Source: Lentisphaeria bacterium (GTDB lineage: Bacteria > Verrucomicrobiota > Lentisphaeria > Victivallales > Victivallaceae). Taken from it: a stretch of DNA of 32,744 nucleotides. Shown here piece after piece: positions 8,338 to 18,166 of this stretch. Location: the NCBI GenBank assembly GCA_017414565.1, contig JAFQLP010000026.1, positions 1 to 32,744 on the forward strand, given 5' to 3'. The notes beneath the pieces are model-generated. The model was given only the letters and a program-made list of their open reading frames with translations. It was not told the origin of the DNA and did not search any database. Every line of letters begins with the position of its first letter. Position 1 is the stretch's first letter. The position numbers were made by a program, and so were the translations under genes.

Positions 8338-11310
8338 TCAGATGTGATCCAGCGTGGTCTTGTAAGACTTGACCAACGCGTCGACACCGATGGAGGCTTC
8401 CACAACGGCACCGTCATCTTCCGCCGTCCAGGCCAGCACCGGTTCTCCGGTAACGACCCCGACTCTGGCAAAGGGGACCCCGGCCAGTTTCGCTTCAAAC
8501 GCAGCCGCATCGGATTCGCGCACCGTGGCAACAAAGCGGCTGTTGGATTCAGAGAAGAGCAGTTTCCGGACCGTCAGACCGTTCTGGATCGCCCGCAGAT
8601 CAAGTTTGGCACCGAGCCGGCCGGCAACCGCCATTTTGGCAAATGCCACACCGAGCCCGCCCAACGCCGGGGTATGCAGAGCCGTGACCAATTCGGCACG
8701 GGTGGCTTCGGAGACCGCCTGATAGATCTGCAACGCTTTGTCCGCATCGACCCGCGGCACATTGCTGCCGATGGCATTGAACATGGCATAGTATTCGGAG
8801 CCGCCGAGTTCATCCAGCGTTTCACCGATCACATAAATGACCTCGCCCGGACGTTTGAAATCAAGCGTCAACGCCTTGGAAACATCGTCCATTTTGGAAA
8901 TGGCACTCAACAGGACCGTCGGCGGAATGGAGATCTTGCGGCCGCCGCGGGTGCTGTCGTTTTTCATGGAGTCTTTGCCGGAGATCAGCGGCACCCGGAA
9001 TTTCTTGGTGAAATCGTAAAGCCCCTGATTGGCCCGCACCAACTGCGCCAGTTTGTATTCCCCGTCGGGGGTCTTGGCACTCTGCACCGGGTCCGGCCAG
9101 CAGAAGTTGTCCAGCCCGGCGATGTGACCGAGACTGCCGCCGACCGCAATGATCCGGCGGATGGCAAGATCCAGCACCGAAGCCGCCATCCAGTAGGTGT
9201 CGATATCGCTGTAACGCGGCAGGATACCGCTGGAAAGCACCACACCTTCGGTCGCCAGCGGCCCGATCATGGTCACGGTGGCATCGGAGGCAACGTCCCG
9301 GCATTTGCCGATGAACGGTTTGATCACGCTCAAGCCCTTGACCTCGTGGTCGTACTGGCGGGCCTTGTATTCGTCGGAACAGATGTTGAGCCGCCCCACC
9401 ATGGCCACCAGGTCGGCGGCGACATCGGTGGTGATGACCGGTTCTTCAAACTGCGGCGCACGCCACGCGGCCTTCAGGTGCATTTTCGGCAGACCGCTGT
9501 GCATGAATTCAATGGAGAGCCGGGCCACCGTCTTGCCATTGTAAAGCACATGGAAGAAACCGTCATCGGTGAATTCGCCCAAGATGCTCACTTCCACATC
9601 CCGCGCGGCGGCCAACGCCAGGAATTCCTCTTTCTTTTCCGGCGGCACGGCAAAACTCATCCGTTCCTGCGCCTCGGAAACCAGAATTTCCCACGGGTCC
9701 AGACCGCTGTATTTGAGCGGCGCGGCACCGAGTTCCAGACGGCAGCCATTGCAGAGTTCGGACATTTCGCCGACGCTGGAGGAAAGACCGCCCGCGCCAT
9801 TGTCCGTGATAAAGCGGTACAGGCCGCGCTGACGCGCCTCGTGGATGAAGTCGCCCAGTTTCTTCTGGGTGATCGGGTCCCCGATCTGGACCGCCTGCAC
9901 CGGGCTGTCCTGATGCAGTTCTTCGCTGGAAAAGGTGGCACCGTGGATACCGTCTTTGCCGATCCGGCCGCCGCCCATCACGATCAGGTCGCCGGGTTTG
10001 ATGCTCTTTTCAAAACCCTTCACATCGCCGATCTGACGCGGCAGCGTACCGACCGTACCGCAATAGATCAGGGGTTTGCCGATGTAGCGTTCATCGAAAT
10101 ATTCCCAGCCGTTGCCGTAGGGAATGCCGCTCTGGTTGCCGCCGTCGATCACGCCCTTGTGAACGCCGTCGCGAATGCGCCGCGGGTGCAGCAGACCTTC
10201 CGGCACATCTTCATCCGCCGTGAACGGCGAACCAAGACAGTAGCCCCAGACGTTGATCAGCAGATCCGCCCCCTGACCGGTCCCCATCGGGTCGCGGTTG
10301 ACACCGACGATACCGGTCATGGCACCGCCGTAGGGGTCCAGTGCGGAGGGACTGTTGTGGGTTTCCACCTTGTAGCAGATATCCACCTGGTCGTTGAAGG
10401 TGATGACCCCGGCGTTGTCGCTGAAGACCGAAACCAGGAAATCGACTTCTTCGGCAATTTCCCGGGTACTCTTTTTGATGAAGCTCTTGTAGCAGGAATC
10501 GACCGTGATGGAAGCACCCGTTTCCAGATCCTGATAATCGATCGTGGCACTGAAGATCTTGTGTTTGCAGTGTTCGCTCCAGGTCTGCGCCAGCACTTCC
10601 AGTTCCACATCGGTCGGCTGCGCCGAAAGCCCGTAGGCGGCGCGATCACCGGCGGTACGGAAATATTCCTGGATGACCTTCATTTCCTCCAGTGTCAGGG
10701 CCAGCGTCCGTTCCCGGCTGAGTTCCATGAGCGCGTCATCGGAAACCGCCAGATCGAAGGTCCGGACATTGCCGCCGGTCACACCGCTGATGACCGGCCG
10801 GTTCACCGGCACGCCCTGCACCAGTTCACTACCTTTCAGGATACGGACACTCTGGATCAGTTCGTTGGCCAGCAGTTTCCGCGCGATCGTTTCCACCTGT
10901 TCGCCGGAAAGATCACCGGACAGCATGTATTCGACCGAACTGTAAACCGCTTCATCATCCCGCAACGGACGGGCCAGGATATCGCCGACGGCGGATTTGG
11001 CCGAGCGGCCCACATTGTCCGTCACGCCCGGCCGGAACCCGACGGCGATCAGGAAATCGCAGGGTGCATCGGCTTCGCAGTTGGCCGAACAGGCATCCCC
11101 GGTGCGCCAGGACTGCAGAACCGGGTTGTAAAGCAGTTCCGCAATTTTTACCGCCTGGGCGGCATCCACATCCGCATCGACCGTGTAAACGTCGCGGGTA
11201 CGGATGGCGTTGACCTCGATTTTCAGAAAATCACGGATCTGTGCTTTTACGCTTTCTGCCCGGGAATCACGCCAGCGTGCCAGCGTGGCGATTTCAATCC
11301 GATGAATCAT
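8338..11310 (-). CDS. purL: Phosphoribosylformylglycinamidine synthase, PurS-PurL form without glutaminase domain
   Basis: A 990-residue enzyme of de novo purine synthesis, converting FGAR to FGAM with ATP. The N-terminal part contains PurS-like sequence (about 35-70, RDVYTVDADVDAAQAVKIAELLYNPVLQ, and about 85-160 with GFRPGVTDNVGRSAKSAVGD). Synthase motifs follow: TWSEHCKHK (243-251), ETHNSPSALDPYGGA (316-330) with GIVGVNRDPMGTGQGAD, and later GGSLGHIAGLDNFCWPDP and ISGKDSMKND. The chain ends at SIGVDALVKSYKTTLDHI, before any glutamine-amidotransferase domain (no nucleophile-elbow Cys or HPE-like motif), whereas large PurL proteins of about 1250-1300 residues carry it. A separate PurQ must supply ammonia from elsewhere in the genome. 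GGAAG lies 6 bases before the ATG on the - strand. Divergent from plsY. Confidence 0.95.
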   Translation of the reverse strand: MIHRIEIATLARWRDSRAESVKAQIRDFLKIEVNAIRTRDVYTVDADVDAAQAVKIAELLYNPVLQSWRTGDACSANCEADAPCDFLIAVGFRPGVTDNVGRSAKSAVGDILARPLRDDEAVYSSVEYMLSGDLSGEQVETIARKLLANELIQSVRILKGSELVQGVPVNRPVISGVTGGNVRTFDLAVSDDALMELSRERTLALTLEEMKVIQEYFRTAGDRAAYGLSAQPTDVELEVLAQTWSEHCKHKIFSATIDYQDLETGASITVDSCYKSFIKKSTREIAEEVDFLVSVFSDNAGVITFNDQVDICYKVETHNSPSALDPYGGAMTGIVGVNRDPMGTGQGADLLINVWGYCLGSPFTADEDVPEGLLHPRRIRDGVHKGVIDGGNQSGIPYGNGWEYFDERYIGKPLIYCGTVGTLPRQIGDVKGFEKSIKPGDLIVMGGGRIGKDGIHGATFSSEELHQDSPVQAVQIGDPITQKKLGDFIHEARQRGLYRFITDNGAGGLSSSVGEMSELCNGCRLELGAAPLKYSGLDPWEILVSEAQERMSFAVPPEKKEEFLALAAARDVEVSILGEFTDDGFFHVLYNGKTVARLSIEFMHSGLPKMHLKAAWRAPQFEEPVITTDVAADLVAMVGRLNICSDEYKARQYDHEVKGLSVIKPFIGKCRDVASDATVTMIGPLATEGVVLSSGILPRYSDIDTYWMAASVLDLAIRRIIAVGGSLGHIAGLDNFCWPDPVQSAKTPDGEYKLAQLVRANQGLYDFTKKFRVPLISGKDSMKNDSTRGGRKISIPPTVLLSAISKMDDVSKALTLDFKRPGEVIYVIGETLDELGGSEYYAMFNAIGSNVPRVDADKALQIYQAVSEATRAELVTALHTPALGGLGVAFAKMAVAGRLGAKLDLRAIQNGLTVRKLLFSESNSRFVATVRESDAAAFEAKLAGVPFARVGVVTGEPVLAWTAEDDGAVVEASIGVDALVKSYKTTLDHI

Positions 11311-11439
11311 CTTTGCTTCCTTTCGTTCACATGAATGAATCCAAAAAATCTGTCCCTATATACATTACACCGGAAATGCCGCCGAATAAAGCCCCAAACA
11401 GTAAAAATATCCGCTTCTGTTCCCAATTTTCCGCCGAAC

Positions 11440-11467
11440 TTGACAAAGAAACTCCTGAAAGTATATT
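11440..11467 (+). promoter_or_regulatory. Promoter of plsY-gpsA
   Basis: Consensus -35 TTGACA at 11440-11445 and -10 TATATT at 11462-11467 with 16 bases between; a TATTAT at 11464-11469 gives an alternative 18-base spacer. The leader to the plsY ATG is about 55 bases. The rest of the 220-base purL/plsY interval shows no other clear element; a TATATA on the - strand near 11375 could serve purL but has no good -35. Confidence 0.8.
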
Positions 11468-11530
11468 ATTCCCCTGCAGAAAAACATGGTTTCTGCGGGC
11501 GTTTTACCAAATTTTCAGGAAGGGAAAAAA

Positions 11531-12145
11531 ATGAGTCTGCTCATTGTTATCGTTTTGGCGTATCTCGCCGGTGCCATCCCGTTCGGATACCTGATCGGCC
11601 GCGTTTACGGCAAAGATATCCGCAAAGAAGGCAGCGGCAATATCGGTGCCACCAATGTCACCCGGGTGATCGGCCGTTGGCAGGGGCGGCTCTGTTTCCT
11701 CCTCGACATGCTCAAAGGAGCCCTGCCGGTGCTGCTGGTGTCGCACTATTACGGCTGTATCGCGCTGCCCTCCCTGCTGGCGGGGGCGGCCGCCGTTGCC
11801 GGTCACATGTATCCGGTCTATCTCCGGTTCAAAGGCGGCAAAGGCATTTCCACCGCGGCGGGTGCCGCACTCGGTCTGTCGCCGTGGTCGGTACTGGCCG
11901 CCGGGATCATCTGGATCGCGGTCTTTTTCCTGACCCGTTATGTTTCCGTGGCAAGCATTGCGGCGGCAGCGGCACTGCCGCTGACCGCGACCATGCTGTA
12001 TCTCCGCAACCACGGCAGTATGAGCGTGGAGGTACTGGTATTTTTCTATCTGCTGGGAGCCCTGGCCATCTGGAAACATCGCAGCAACATTGACCGGCTC
12101 CGCAAAGGTACGGAACTCCGGTTCGGCGGCAAAAACAAAGGATGA
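11531..12145 (+). CDS. plsY: Acyl-phosphate:glycerol-3-phosphate acyltransferase PlsY
   Basis: A 204-residue inner-membrane enzyme that moves the acyl group of acyl-phosphate to glycerol 3-phosphate, giving lysophosphatidic acid, the first step of phospholipid synthesis. The three family motifs are all present on the predicted cytoplasmic loops: GSGNIGATNVTR, HMYPVYLRFKGGKGISTA, and WKHRSNIDRLRKGTE. DMLKGALPV is also conserved. The start ATG 11531 follows AGGAAGGG and the YLAGAIPFGYLIG first helix; an earlier in-frame start would add unrelated residues within the leader. The stop overlaps an ATG of the next frame (ATGA at 12142). Pairing with gpsA, which makes its substrate, is logical. Confidence 0.97.
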   Translation: MSLLIVIVLAYLAGAIPFGYLIGRVYGKDIRKEGSGNIGATNVTRVIGRWQGRLCFLLDMLKGALPVLLVSHYYGCIALPSLLAGAAAVAGHMYPVYLRFKGGKGISTAAGAALGLSPWSVLAAGIIWIAVFFLTRYVSVASIAAAAALPLTATMLYLRNHGSMSVEVLVFFYLLGALAIWKHRSNIDRLRKGTELRFGGKNKG

Positions 12146-12153
12146 ACAGCGGC

Positions 12154-13149
12154 ATGAAAATAACGGTAATGGGAGATGGTGCCTGGGGTTCGGCCCTGGC
12201 GGATGTGCTGCTGCACAACGGTCACGAAGTAACCATGTGGGGGCCGTTCCCCGAATATCTGGCGGAGATGGCGGCCTGCGGCGAAAATCCCCGTTTCCTG
12301 CCGGGAGTCAAATTTGCCCCGGGCATCCGTTTTGAAGCCGATGCCAAGACTGCTGTCGCCGGCAGTGATGTGATCCTGATGGCTTCGCCGACGCGCTTTT
12401 TCCGGAGCGTGGCCACCATTTTGAAACCGCATTTCGATCCCGCCCGGCAGTTGATTATAGATGTTGCCAAAGGGATCGAGGCCGAAAGCTGGAAACGCCC
12501 CTCGGAGATCATTACCGAAATCCTGGGTCCCTGCCGCCTGACGGTGGTCGCCGGACCCAGCCACGCCGAAGAAGTATCGCGCGGCGTGCCGACACTGGTC
12601 GTGGCCGCCTCGCACTGCGACAGTGATGCCCGGTTGGCGCAATCCCTGCTGATGAATGAGAATTTCCGGGTTTACACTTCCGACGATCCCATCGGCGTGG
12701 AACTGGGCGGCGCACTCAAAAACGTGCTGGCTGTCGGTGTCGGCATCCTCGACGGCATGGAGCTCGGCGACAATCCCAAGGCCGCCATGATGACCCGCGC
12801 CATTACCGAAATGATGCGGCTGGGCGTGGCTCTCGGCGGCAAAGCGGAAACCTTTTCCGGGCTTTCCGGTATCGGCGACCTGATCGTGACCTGCACCAGC
12901 CGTCACAGCCGCAACCGGCGGGTCGGCGAAGGTCTGGGCCGCGGCCTTTCCATGGCACAGGTACAGCAGGAACTGGGCATGATGGTTGCCGAAGGCGTGG
13001 AAGCCGCCAGAGGGGTTTGCGCCCTGGCGGAACAGGCCGGTGTGGAAGTTCCCATCTGTCAACAGATCCGGTCGATCCTTTATGACGGGCAGGCCCCCCG
13101 TTCCGCGATCCGGACCCTGATGACCCGCACCCCCAAAGCGGAACGCTGA
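12154..13149 (+). CDS. gpsA: NAD(P)-dependent glycerol-3-phosphate dehydrogenase GpsA
   Basis: A 331-residue cytoplasmic enzyme reducing dihydroxyacetone phosphate to sn-glycerol 3-phosphate for phospholipid synthesis. The N-terminal Rossmann motif is KITVMGDGAWGSALA; then GPSHAEEV, and the catalytic Lys region LGGALKNVLAVGVGILDG, ETFSGLSGIGDLIVTCTSRHSRNRRVGEGLGRG are textbook. Two starts are possible: ATG 12142 overlapping the plsY stop (adds MNSG) or ATG 12154, preceded by AAAGGA at 11-base spacing and matching where family members begin; I prefer 12154. It shares the plsY promoter. The 170 bases after it, up to the marR start, contain a promoter but no convincing terminator. Confidence 0.96.
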   Translation: MKITVMGDGAWGSALADVLLHNGHEVTMWGPFPEYLAEMAACGENPRFLPGVKFAPGIRFEADAKTAVAGSDVILMASPTRFFRSVATILKPHFDPARQLIIDVAKGIEAESWKRPSEIITEILGPCRLTVVAGPSHAEEVSRGVPTLVVAASHCDSDARLAQSLLMNENFRVYTSDDPIGVELGGALKNVLAVGVGILDGMELGDNPKAAMMTRAITEMMRLGVALGGKAETFSGLSGIGDLIVTCTSRHSRNRRVGEGLGRGLSMAQVQQELGMMVAEGVEAARGVCALAEQAGVEVPICQQIRSILYDGQAPRSAIRTLMTRTPKAER

Positions 13150-13236
13150 CCGCAATTCCGCGGCCCCCGGGAAACCGGCGGCCGTCCATCCCCTCCCGGC
13201 GTATCGCAGGATACCGTTCCGGAAAAGTTTGCCCTG

Positions 13237-13258
13237 TCCGATAGTTCGGATTTGCAAA
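13237..13258. promoter_or_regulatory. Candidate MarR operator upstream of marR
   Basis: Two palindromes lie back to back: TCCGATAGTTCGGA (13237-13250; 5-bp arms, 4-base centre) and TTTGCAAA (13251-13258). The second covers the -35 box of the marR promoter. MarR dimers typically bind 14-20 bp palindromes overlapping their own promoter, so this is where autoregulation would be expected. Function is inferred. Confidence 0.45.
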
Positions 13259-13280
13259 TTATTCCGTATTGTGATATATT
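13252..13280 (+). promoter_or_regulatory. Promoter of the marR-efflux operon
   Basis: -35 TTGCAA (13252-13257), exactly 17 bases, then -10 TATATT (13275-13280). The leader of about 35 bases ends in GGGAGA ahead of the marR ATG. Confidence 0.8.
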
Positions 13281-13320
13281 AAAGGGAAGAAATGACGACG
13301 CAAACACGGGAGAATGTATC

Positions 13321-13803
13321 ATGAACGGTATTGCCCCTGATCTCAAAGGATCACCGTGGTTTCTGCTGTTGACTGTGGCCAATCAGTTGCAGTCGCAGGC
13401 AGCCCGCAGTCAAAACCGGAAATGTCTGGAACTGCTTTCCAGTTTCACCGGCAGACAACATGCCGTACTGCGCGAAGTCTGCCTGCTGACCATGACCAAT
13501 CCCAGCGGGATATCGCTGAAACAATTGGCTGAAGCATTGAATCTTTCCCCCGGCACCGTTTCCGAAGCAGTGGAAACGCTGGTTTGCAAGCAAATGTTGG
13601 AGCGTACCGTCTGTCCCCATGACCGGCGTGCGGTCCAGATCCGGCTGGCCCCTCTGGGGATGATGATCATCCAGACCGGGATCACGCAGATCTCCGACCA
13701 GGTATCAGCATTTCTCAAAAGCCTGCCGGAGACAGAAGCGGAACAATTCGTGGGAACATTGGCAAAATTTTATCAATTCATACAACAGGAAATGGGATTA
13801 TGA
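13321..13803 (+). CDS. MarR-family transcriptional regulator
   Basis: A 160-residue winged-helix DNA-binding protein. The recognition unit reads GISLKQLAEALNLSPGTVSEAVETLVCKQMLERTVCPHDRRAVQIRLAPLG: helix-turn-helix, then the wing with the family DRR and the beta strand. Flanking helices form the dimer interface. MarR proteins usually repress their own operon and are released by small toxic ligands. The start ATG 13321 follows GGGAGA; earlier in-frame codons would fall inside the promoter. The stop overlaps the adaptor gene (ATGA at 13800), so regulator and pump are made together. It most likely controls the two efflux genes behind it; the inducer is unknown. Confidence 0.92.
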   Translation: MNGIAPDLKGSPWFLLLTVANQLQSQAARSQNRKCLELLSSFTGRQHAVLREVCLLTMTNPSGISLKQLAEALNLSPGTVSEAVETLVCKQMLERTVCPHDRRAVQIRLAPLGMMIIQTGITQISDQVSAFLKSLPETEAEQFVGTLAKFYQFIQQEMGL

Positions 13804-14909
13804 AAAAGTGGATTTATTCGCTCACGGCCGTTGCCGCGCTGACCGGCTGCGGTGTTTTTGCTGCTGAAAAAGCATCGGCACCGGCCGTGCCGCCCACCGT
13901 GGTGCTGGTGGAAAAGGTTTCTCTGCAATCGGAAAGCGTGGAGAAAAAATATGTTGGCTGGCTGGAAGCCATTGAAGCGGTATCGCTGCCGAGCCGGGTC
14001 TCCGGCGTGCTTCAGAAACGGCATTTCAACGAAGGCGCGCCGGTCAAAAAAGGTGATCTGCTCTTTGAAATCGAAGACACCACCTATCTGGCGCAGGTGA
14101 AGCTTGCCAAATCCCAGATCAAACAGTTGGAAGCGGAACTGGTCTTTGCCCGCAACAACTACAATCGTCAGAAAAATCTGCGCAGCGGCAACGCCGTTTC
14201 CGAAATCGTCTATGAAGAAGCCGAACGCGCCCTGCACATGACCGAAGCCGCCCTGGATGGGGCCCGGGCCAAACTGCTGGATGCAGAAAACAATCTCTCC
14301 TATACCAAAATCTACGCGCCGATCAGCGGTATCATCGGCAAATCGGCCTATTCGGTCGGCAACTACATCACGCCGGCCAGCGGTGAATTGGCGAATATCG
14401 TCCAGATCAATCCGCTCTACATCCGTTTTGCCATCAGTTCCCGGGAATTGCAGGACATGTTCCAGACCCCGAAACAGATGTTGCAGAATGCCGCCATCCG
14501 GCTCCTGCTGCCCGACGGCACCCCCTACAAACACGATACCAAAATCACCATGCTGGACAATCAGATCGACAACCAGACCGGCACCATCACCATCTGGGCC
14601 ACGGTCCAGAATCCGCAGAGCAGTCTGCGCCCCGGCGGCTATATGCCGGTGCTGCTCCGCAATGCCTCCGCCCCGGATCTGCCGGCGGTGACACTGTCGG
14701 CAGTCATGGTCGGCGAAAAAGGTCATTATGTCTATGTCCTCGATGAACAGAACAAAATCGAATCGCGCCATGTCGAAATCGGCCGCATCAACGGTCCCTG
14801 GCAGTTGATCCGGTCCGGCCTGAAACCCGGTGAAACCGTGATCGTTGACGGCAATCACAAAGTCCAGCCCGGTATGGTGGTGAGCCCGGTACCGGCGGCA
14901 GCACGCTGA
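13800..14909 (+). CDS. RND efflux periplasmic adaptor (AcrA/MexA-like lipoprotein)
   Basis: A 369-residue membrane-fusion protein. The signal ends in lipobox LTGC with Cys17, so it is probably a lipoprotein of the inner membrane. The lipoyl-like half motifs are [32 protein letters not shown] (about 60-92) and [23 protein letters not shown] (about 165-187); between them lies the alpha-helical hairpin ([19 protein letters not shown]... to ...[11 protein letters not shown]). The beta-barrel (about 200-280) and membrane-proximal domain ([32 protein letters not shown]) follow. It docks the pump to an outer-membrane channel. No TolC-type gene is adjacent. Coupled to marR by a 4-base overlap; 28 bases before the pump gene. 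Confidence 0.95.
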   Translation: MKKWIYSLTAVAALTGCGVFAAEKASAPAVPPTVVLVEKVSLQSESVEKKYVGWLEAIEAVSLPSRVSGVLQKRHFNEGAPVKKGDLLFEIEDTTYLAQVKLAKSQIKQLEAELVFARNNYNRQKNLRSGNAVSEIVYEEAERALHMTEAALDGARAKLLDAENNLSYTKIYAPISGIIGKSAYSVGNYITPASGELANIVQINPLYIRFAISSRELQDMFQTPKQMLQNAAIRLLLPDGTPYKHDTKITMLDNQIDNQTGTITIWATVQNPQSSLRPGGYMPVLLRNASAPDLPAVTLSAVMVGEKGHYVYVLDEQNKIESRHVEIGRINGPWQLIRSGLKPGETVIVDGNHKVQPGMVVSPVPAAAR

Positions 14910-14937
14910 CACCTCACCGCGACAGAGAGAATCGAAT

Positions 14938-17900
14938 ATGATTTCCCAAGTCTTTATTGATCGTCCGAAATTTGCCATGGTGATCTCCATCGTCACCGTG
15001 CTGGCAGGTTTGATGTGTTTGCGTACCATGCCGGTGGCGGAATATCCGGAAATCGCGCCGCCCTCCATCATGGTCTGGGCCAACTACCCCGGTGCCGGTG
15101 CCGAAACCATCACCGACGCAGTGGCCAATATCATCGAAGCCGAAATCAACGGTGTCGAAGATCTGGTCTATTTTTCCTCGTCGTCCAGCAACAACGGCAG
15201 TTATCAGTTGAATCTGACCTTTGAATCCGGAACCGACAGCGATATTGCCATGGTCAATGTGCAGAACGCCGTCCGCCGGGCCGAACCTTCGCTGCCGCAG
15301 GATGTGATCGACCTCGGTATCCAGATCCGCAAACGCTCCGGCGACATTCTGGCCATGTATGCCTTTACGGCGGAGCCCGGTGTCATGTCCCAGCTCGAAT
15401 TGAACAACTTTGTCCGGATGCGTGTCCGTGATGATATCGCCCGTATCCCCGGGGTGGCGCAGGCCGAGATCTTCGGCACCCGCACCTATTCCATGCGTGT
15501 CTGGCTGGATGCCGGCAAAATGGCATCGTTGCAACTCCGTCCGGATCAGGTCGTTGCCGCCATCCGCGCCCAGAACATCCAGGCGGCGGCCGGGTCGGTC
15601 GGGGCGGAAAACAGCAACCAGTATGTGCAGCTCAAAGTCAATACGATGGGCCGTCTGAAGACGCCGGAAGAATTCGGCGAGATCGTGGTAAAAACCGGGA
15701 CCGGCGGCGCGATCACCCGTCTGCGCGATATCGCCCGGATCGAACTGGGGTCCGAAGCCTACAATGCGGAGGATGCCTTCAACACCCGCCCGGCCATTGC
15801 CATGGCTCTTTACCGCAACACCGATGCCAACGCCATTGATGTTGCCGATGCCACCGCCGCGCGTTTGAAGGAACTTTCCAAAAACTTCCCGGATGGGGTC
15901 TCCTACACCATCGGTTACGACCCGACCCGTTACATCCGCACCAGTATCGAAGAAATCGCCTGGACCCTGGTGCTGACCCTGGTGCTGGTGGTGGCCATCA
16001 CCTACATCTTCCTGCAGGACTGGCGGGCCACCCTGATCCCGACACTGGCGATCCCGGTGTCGCTGATCGGTACTTTCATCGTGCTGGCACCGCTGGGATT
16101 CTCCATCAACGTGCTGACCATGTTCGGGCTGATCCTGGTGATCGGGTCGCTGGTGGACGATGCCATCGTGGTAGTGGAAAACTGTTCCCGCATCATCGAG
16201 GAAGAACACCTCTCGCCCAAAGAAGCCGCCAGCAAAAGCATGCAGCAGATCACCGGGGCCATCATTGCGACCACGCTGGTGACTGTTGCGATCTATGTAC
16301 CGTTTGCGTTCTACGGCGGTATGGTCGGGACCATTTATCTGCAGTTTTCGGTGGCTATGTGCGTGGCTCTGAGCTTCTCCACGATCAACGCGCTGACCCT
16401 CAGCCCGGCCCTCTGCGCCCTGCTGCTGCGGCCCTATGATCCGAACCGGAAAGCCCGGAAACTCTTTGCCCCCTTCAACTGGACACTGGATCAGAGCCGC
16501 AAGGTCTATCTGGGCGTGACCGGCATTCTGGTGCGCCGCGCCAGTCTGACCCTGTTGCTGTTCGGGCTGGTTCTCGGGGCGAACTATTTCTTCTTCAACA
16601 CCATGCCCACATCGTTCCTGCCGCAGGAAGACAAAGGAGCCATTCTGTGCGACATCGAATTGCCGCCGGGGGCTTCGCTTTCCCGCACCACCCGGGTCAT
16701 GACGGAGATCAACGACAAACTTGCCAAACTGCCGGGGGTCGAAAACACCATCCGGGTCAGCGGCTTCAGTTTCATCGCCGGTTCCGGCGAAAATGTGGGT
16801 CTGCTCATCGTCACGCTGAAAGACTGGAAGGAACGCACCACGCCGGATTTGTCGGCGAATGCCATTCTGGGGCAGATCTACGGCATTGCAGCCGGTATTC
16901 CGGAGGCCCGCATGATGGCCTTCCTGCCGCCGGCGATCATGGGTCTGGGCGCAACCGGCGACGTGACCTTCAAACTGGAAGCGATCGGCGGTCAGACCCC
17001 GCAGGAACTGGCCGGGGCCATGAACAAATTGCTGGCCGCCCTGAACCGGAATCCGGAAACCGCCCGCGCCTACACCACGTTCAACGTCAACACGCCGCAG
17101 TTGTATCTGGATCTCGACCGGCCCATGGCGGAAGCGATGCATGTGCCGATCAGCCGGATCTTCTCCACCCTGCAGAGCGAACTGGCCTCGGTCTATGTCA
17201 ACGACTTCAACCTGAACGGCTATTCTTTCAAGGTGAAAATGCAGTCGGAACACGAAGACCGCTCCGATCTGGAAGACATCAACCAGATCATGATCCAGAG
17301 CGACACCGGCAAACTGGTCCCCTTGAGTTCGCTGGCTTCGCTGCGTTACATGATCGGGCCGCGTCAGGTCGAACGCTTCAATCTGTCGCTTTCGGCGGGT
17401 ATCAACGCGCAGGCAAAACCGGGCATCCCTACCGGTCAGTACATGCAGACCATTGAAAAAGTGGTCGAGGAAACGCTTTCCAAAGACTACAAGATCTCAT
17501 GGGTCGATTTGAGTTATCAGGAACGGAAAAACGAAAACCGGCTGGGCTGGATGATCGGCGTGGCCCTGCTTTTCGGCTACCTCTTCCTGGTGGCGCAGTA
17601 CGAAAGCTGGACCATTCCCATGCCGGTGATGCTGTCGGTTGCCGTGGCTACGCTCGGCGGCTTCCTGGGGCTGCATTTCTGGGGGCTGTCGTTGAGTATC
17701 TACTCCCAGCTCGGTCTGATCATGCTGATCGGTCTGGCCAGCAAAAACGCGATCCTGATGGTCGAATTTTCCAAGCAGGAACGGGAAATGGGCTCCTCGA
17801 TCACCGATGCGGCCATGAATGGTGCCAGTGCCCGTTACCGGGCGGTGCTGATGACCGCGTACTCCTTTGTGATCGGGGTCGCGCCGCTGGTTTGGGCCAC

Positions 17901-18060
17901 CGGTGCCGGTTCCAGCAGCCGTCACGATATCGGGGTCAGCACCTTCTTCGGTATGATCCTGGCAACGGTGGTGGGTATCTGCTTTGTCCCGGCACTGTAC
18001 GCGCTTTTCCAGCGGAGCCGGGAGTCGTTGGCCCGTCTTTTCCGGAAAAAAGGAGCGTAA
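14938..18060 (+). CDS. RND multidrug efflux transporter, HAE-1 (AcrB-like)
   Basis: A 1040-residue proton-driven drug exporter of the inner membrane with two six-helix halves and two large periplasmic loops. Proton-relay residues match AcrB: Asp407-Asp408 in [13 protein letters not shown], and Lys936 in [13 protein letters not shown] (AcrB Lys940). The N-terminus [24 protein letters not shown] and [27 protein letters not shown] are typical of HAE-1 pumps. The length equals AcrB within ten residues. Substrates cannot be told. GAGAGAA precedes the ATG. With the adaptor and MarR it forms a three-gene inducible efflux operon that must borrow an outer-membrane channel. Confidence 0.97.
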   Translation: MISQVFIDRPKFAMVISIVTVLAGLMCLRTMPVAEYPEIAPPSIMVWANYPGAGAETITDAVANIIEAEINGVEDLVYFSSSSSNNGSYQLNLTFESGTDSDIAMVNVQNAVRRAEPSLPQDVIDLGIQIRKRSGDILAMYAFTAEPGVMSQLELNNFVRMRVRDDIARIPGVAQAEIFGTRTYSMRVWLDAGKMASLQLRPDQVVAAIRAQNIQAAAGSVGAENSNQYVQLKVNTMGRLKTPEEFGEIVVKTGTGGAITRLRDIARIELGSEAYNAEDAFNTRPAIAMALYRNTDANAIDVADATAARLKELSKNFPDGVSYTIGYDPTRYIRTSIEEIAWTLVLTLVLVVAITYIFLQDWRATLIPTLAIPVSLIGTFIVLAPLGFSINVLTMFGLILVIGSLVDDAIVVVENCSRIIEEEHLSPKEAASKSMQQITGAIIATTLVTVAIYVPFAFYGGMVGTIYLQFSVAMCVALSFSTINALTLSPALCALLLRPYDPNRKARKLFAPFNWTLDQSRKVYLGVTGILVRRASLTLLLFGLVLGANYFFFNTMPTSFLPQEDKGAILCDIELPPGASLSRTTRVMTEINDKLAKLPGVENTIRVSGFSFIAGSGENVGLLIVTLKDWKERTTPDLSANAILGQIYGIAAGIPEARMMAFLPPAIMGLGATGDVTFKLEAIGGQTPQELAGAMNKLLAALNRNPETARAYTTFNVNTPQLYLDLDRPMAEAMHVPISRIFSTLQSELASVYVNDFNLNGYSFKVKMQSEHEDRSDLEDINQIMIQSDTGKLVPLSSLASLRYMIGPRQVERFNLSLSAGINAQAKPGIPTGQYMQTIEKVVEETLSKDYKISWVDLSYQERKNENRLGWMIGVALLFGYLFLVAQYESWTIPMPVMLSVAVATLGGFLGLHFWGLSLSIYSQLGLIMLIGLASKNAILMVEFSKQEREMGSSITDAAMNGASARYRAVLMTAYSFVIGVAPLVWATGAGSSSRHDIGVSTFFGMILATVVGICFVPALYALFQRSRESLARLFRKKGA

Positions 18061-18071
18061 AGAATCGTTAT

Positions 18072-18099
18072 TTGACAACTGATTCTTTCGATGTATATT
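18072..18099 (+). promoter_or_regulatory. Promoter of the ferredoxin gene
   Basis: -35 TTGACA (18072-18077), 16 bases, -10 TATATT (18094-18099); TATTAT at 18096-18101 is an 18-base alternative. It begins only 12 bases after the efflux pump stop and has the same layout as the plsY promoter. Confidence 0.8.
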
Positions 18100-18108
18100 A
18101 TCCGTTGA

Positions 18109-18128
18109 GGGGTGTCGGTCGGCACCCC
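18109..18128 (+). promoter_or_regulatory. 5'-leader hairpin of the ferredoxin mRNA
   Basis: GGGGTGTC (18109-18116) pairs with GGCACCCC (18121-18128), one G-U pair, with loop GGTC. It would lie at or within a few bases of the mRNA 5' end given the promoter at 18072-18099. It is not followed by a U tract, so a terminator is unlikely; a 5' stabilising stem is a reasonable guess. Confidence 0.5.
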
Positions 18129-18166
18129 CGGAATAAAAAGTCATATCATTACCAAGGAGTATCAAA

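Noticed and set aside
8344-11334. Open frame of 996 codons on the strand opposite purL
   Set aside because: It mirrors purL end to end, has no recognisable domains and arises from the strong G/C preference at third codon positions.
14914-17253. 779-codon frame opposite the RND pump gene
   Set aside because: A shadow of a well-supported gene with low-complexity His/Gly/Asp-rich translation and no family features.
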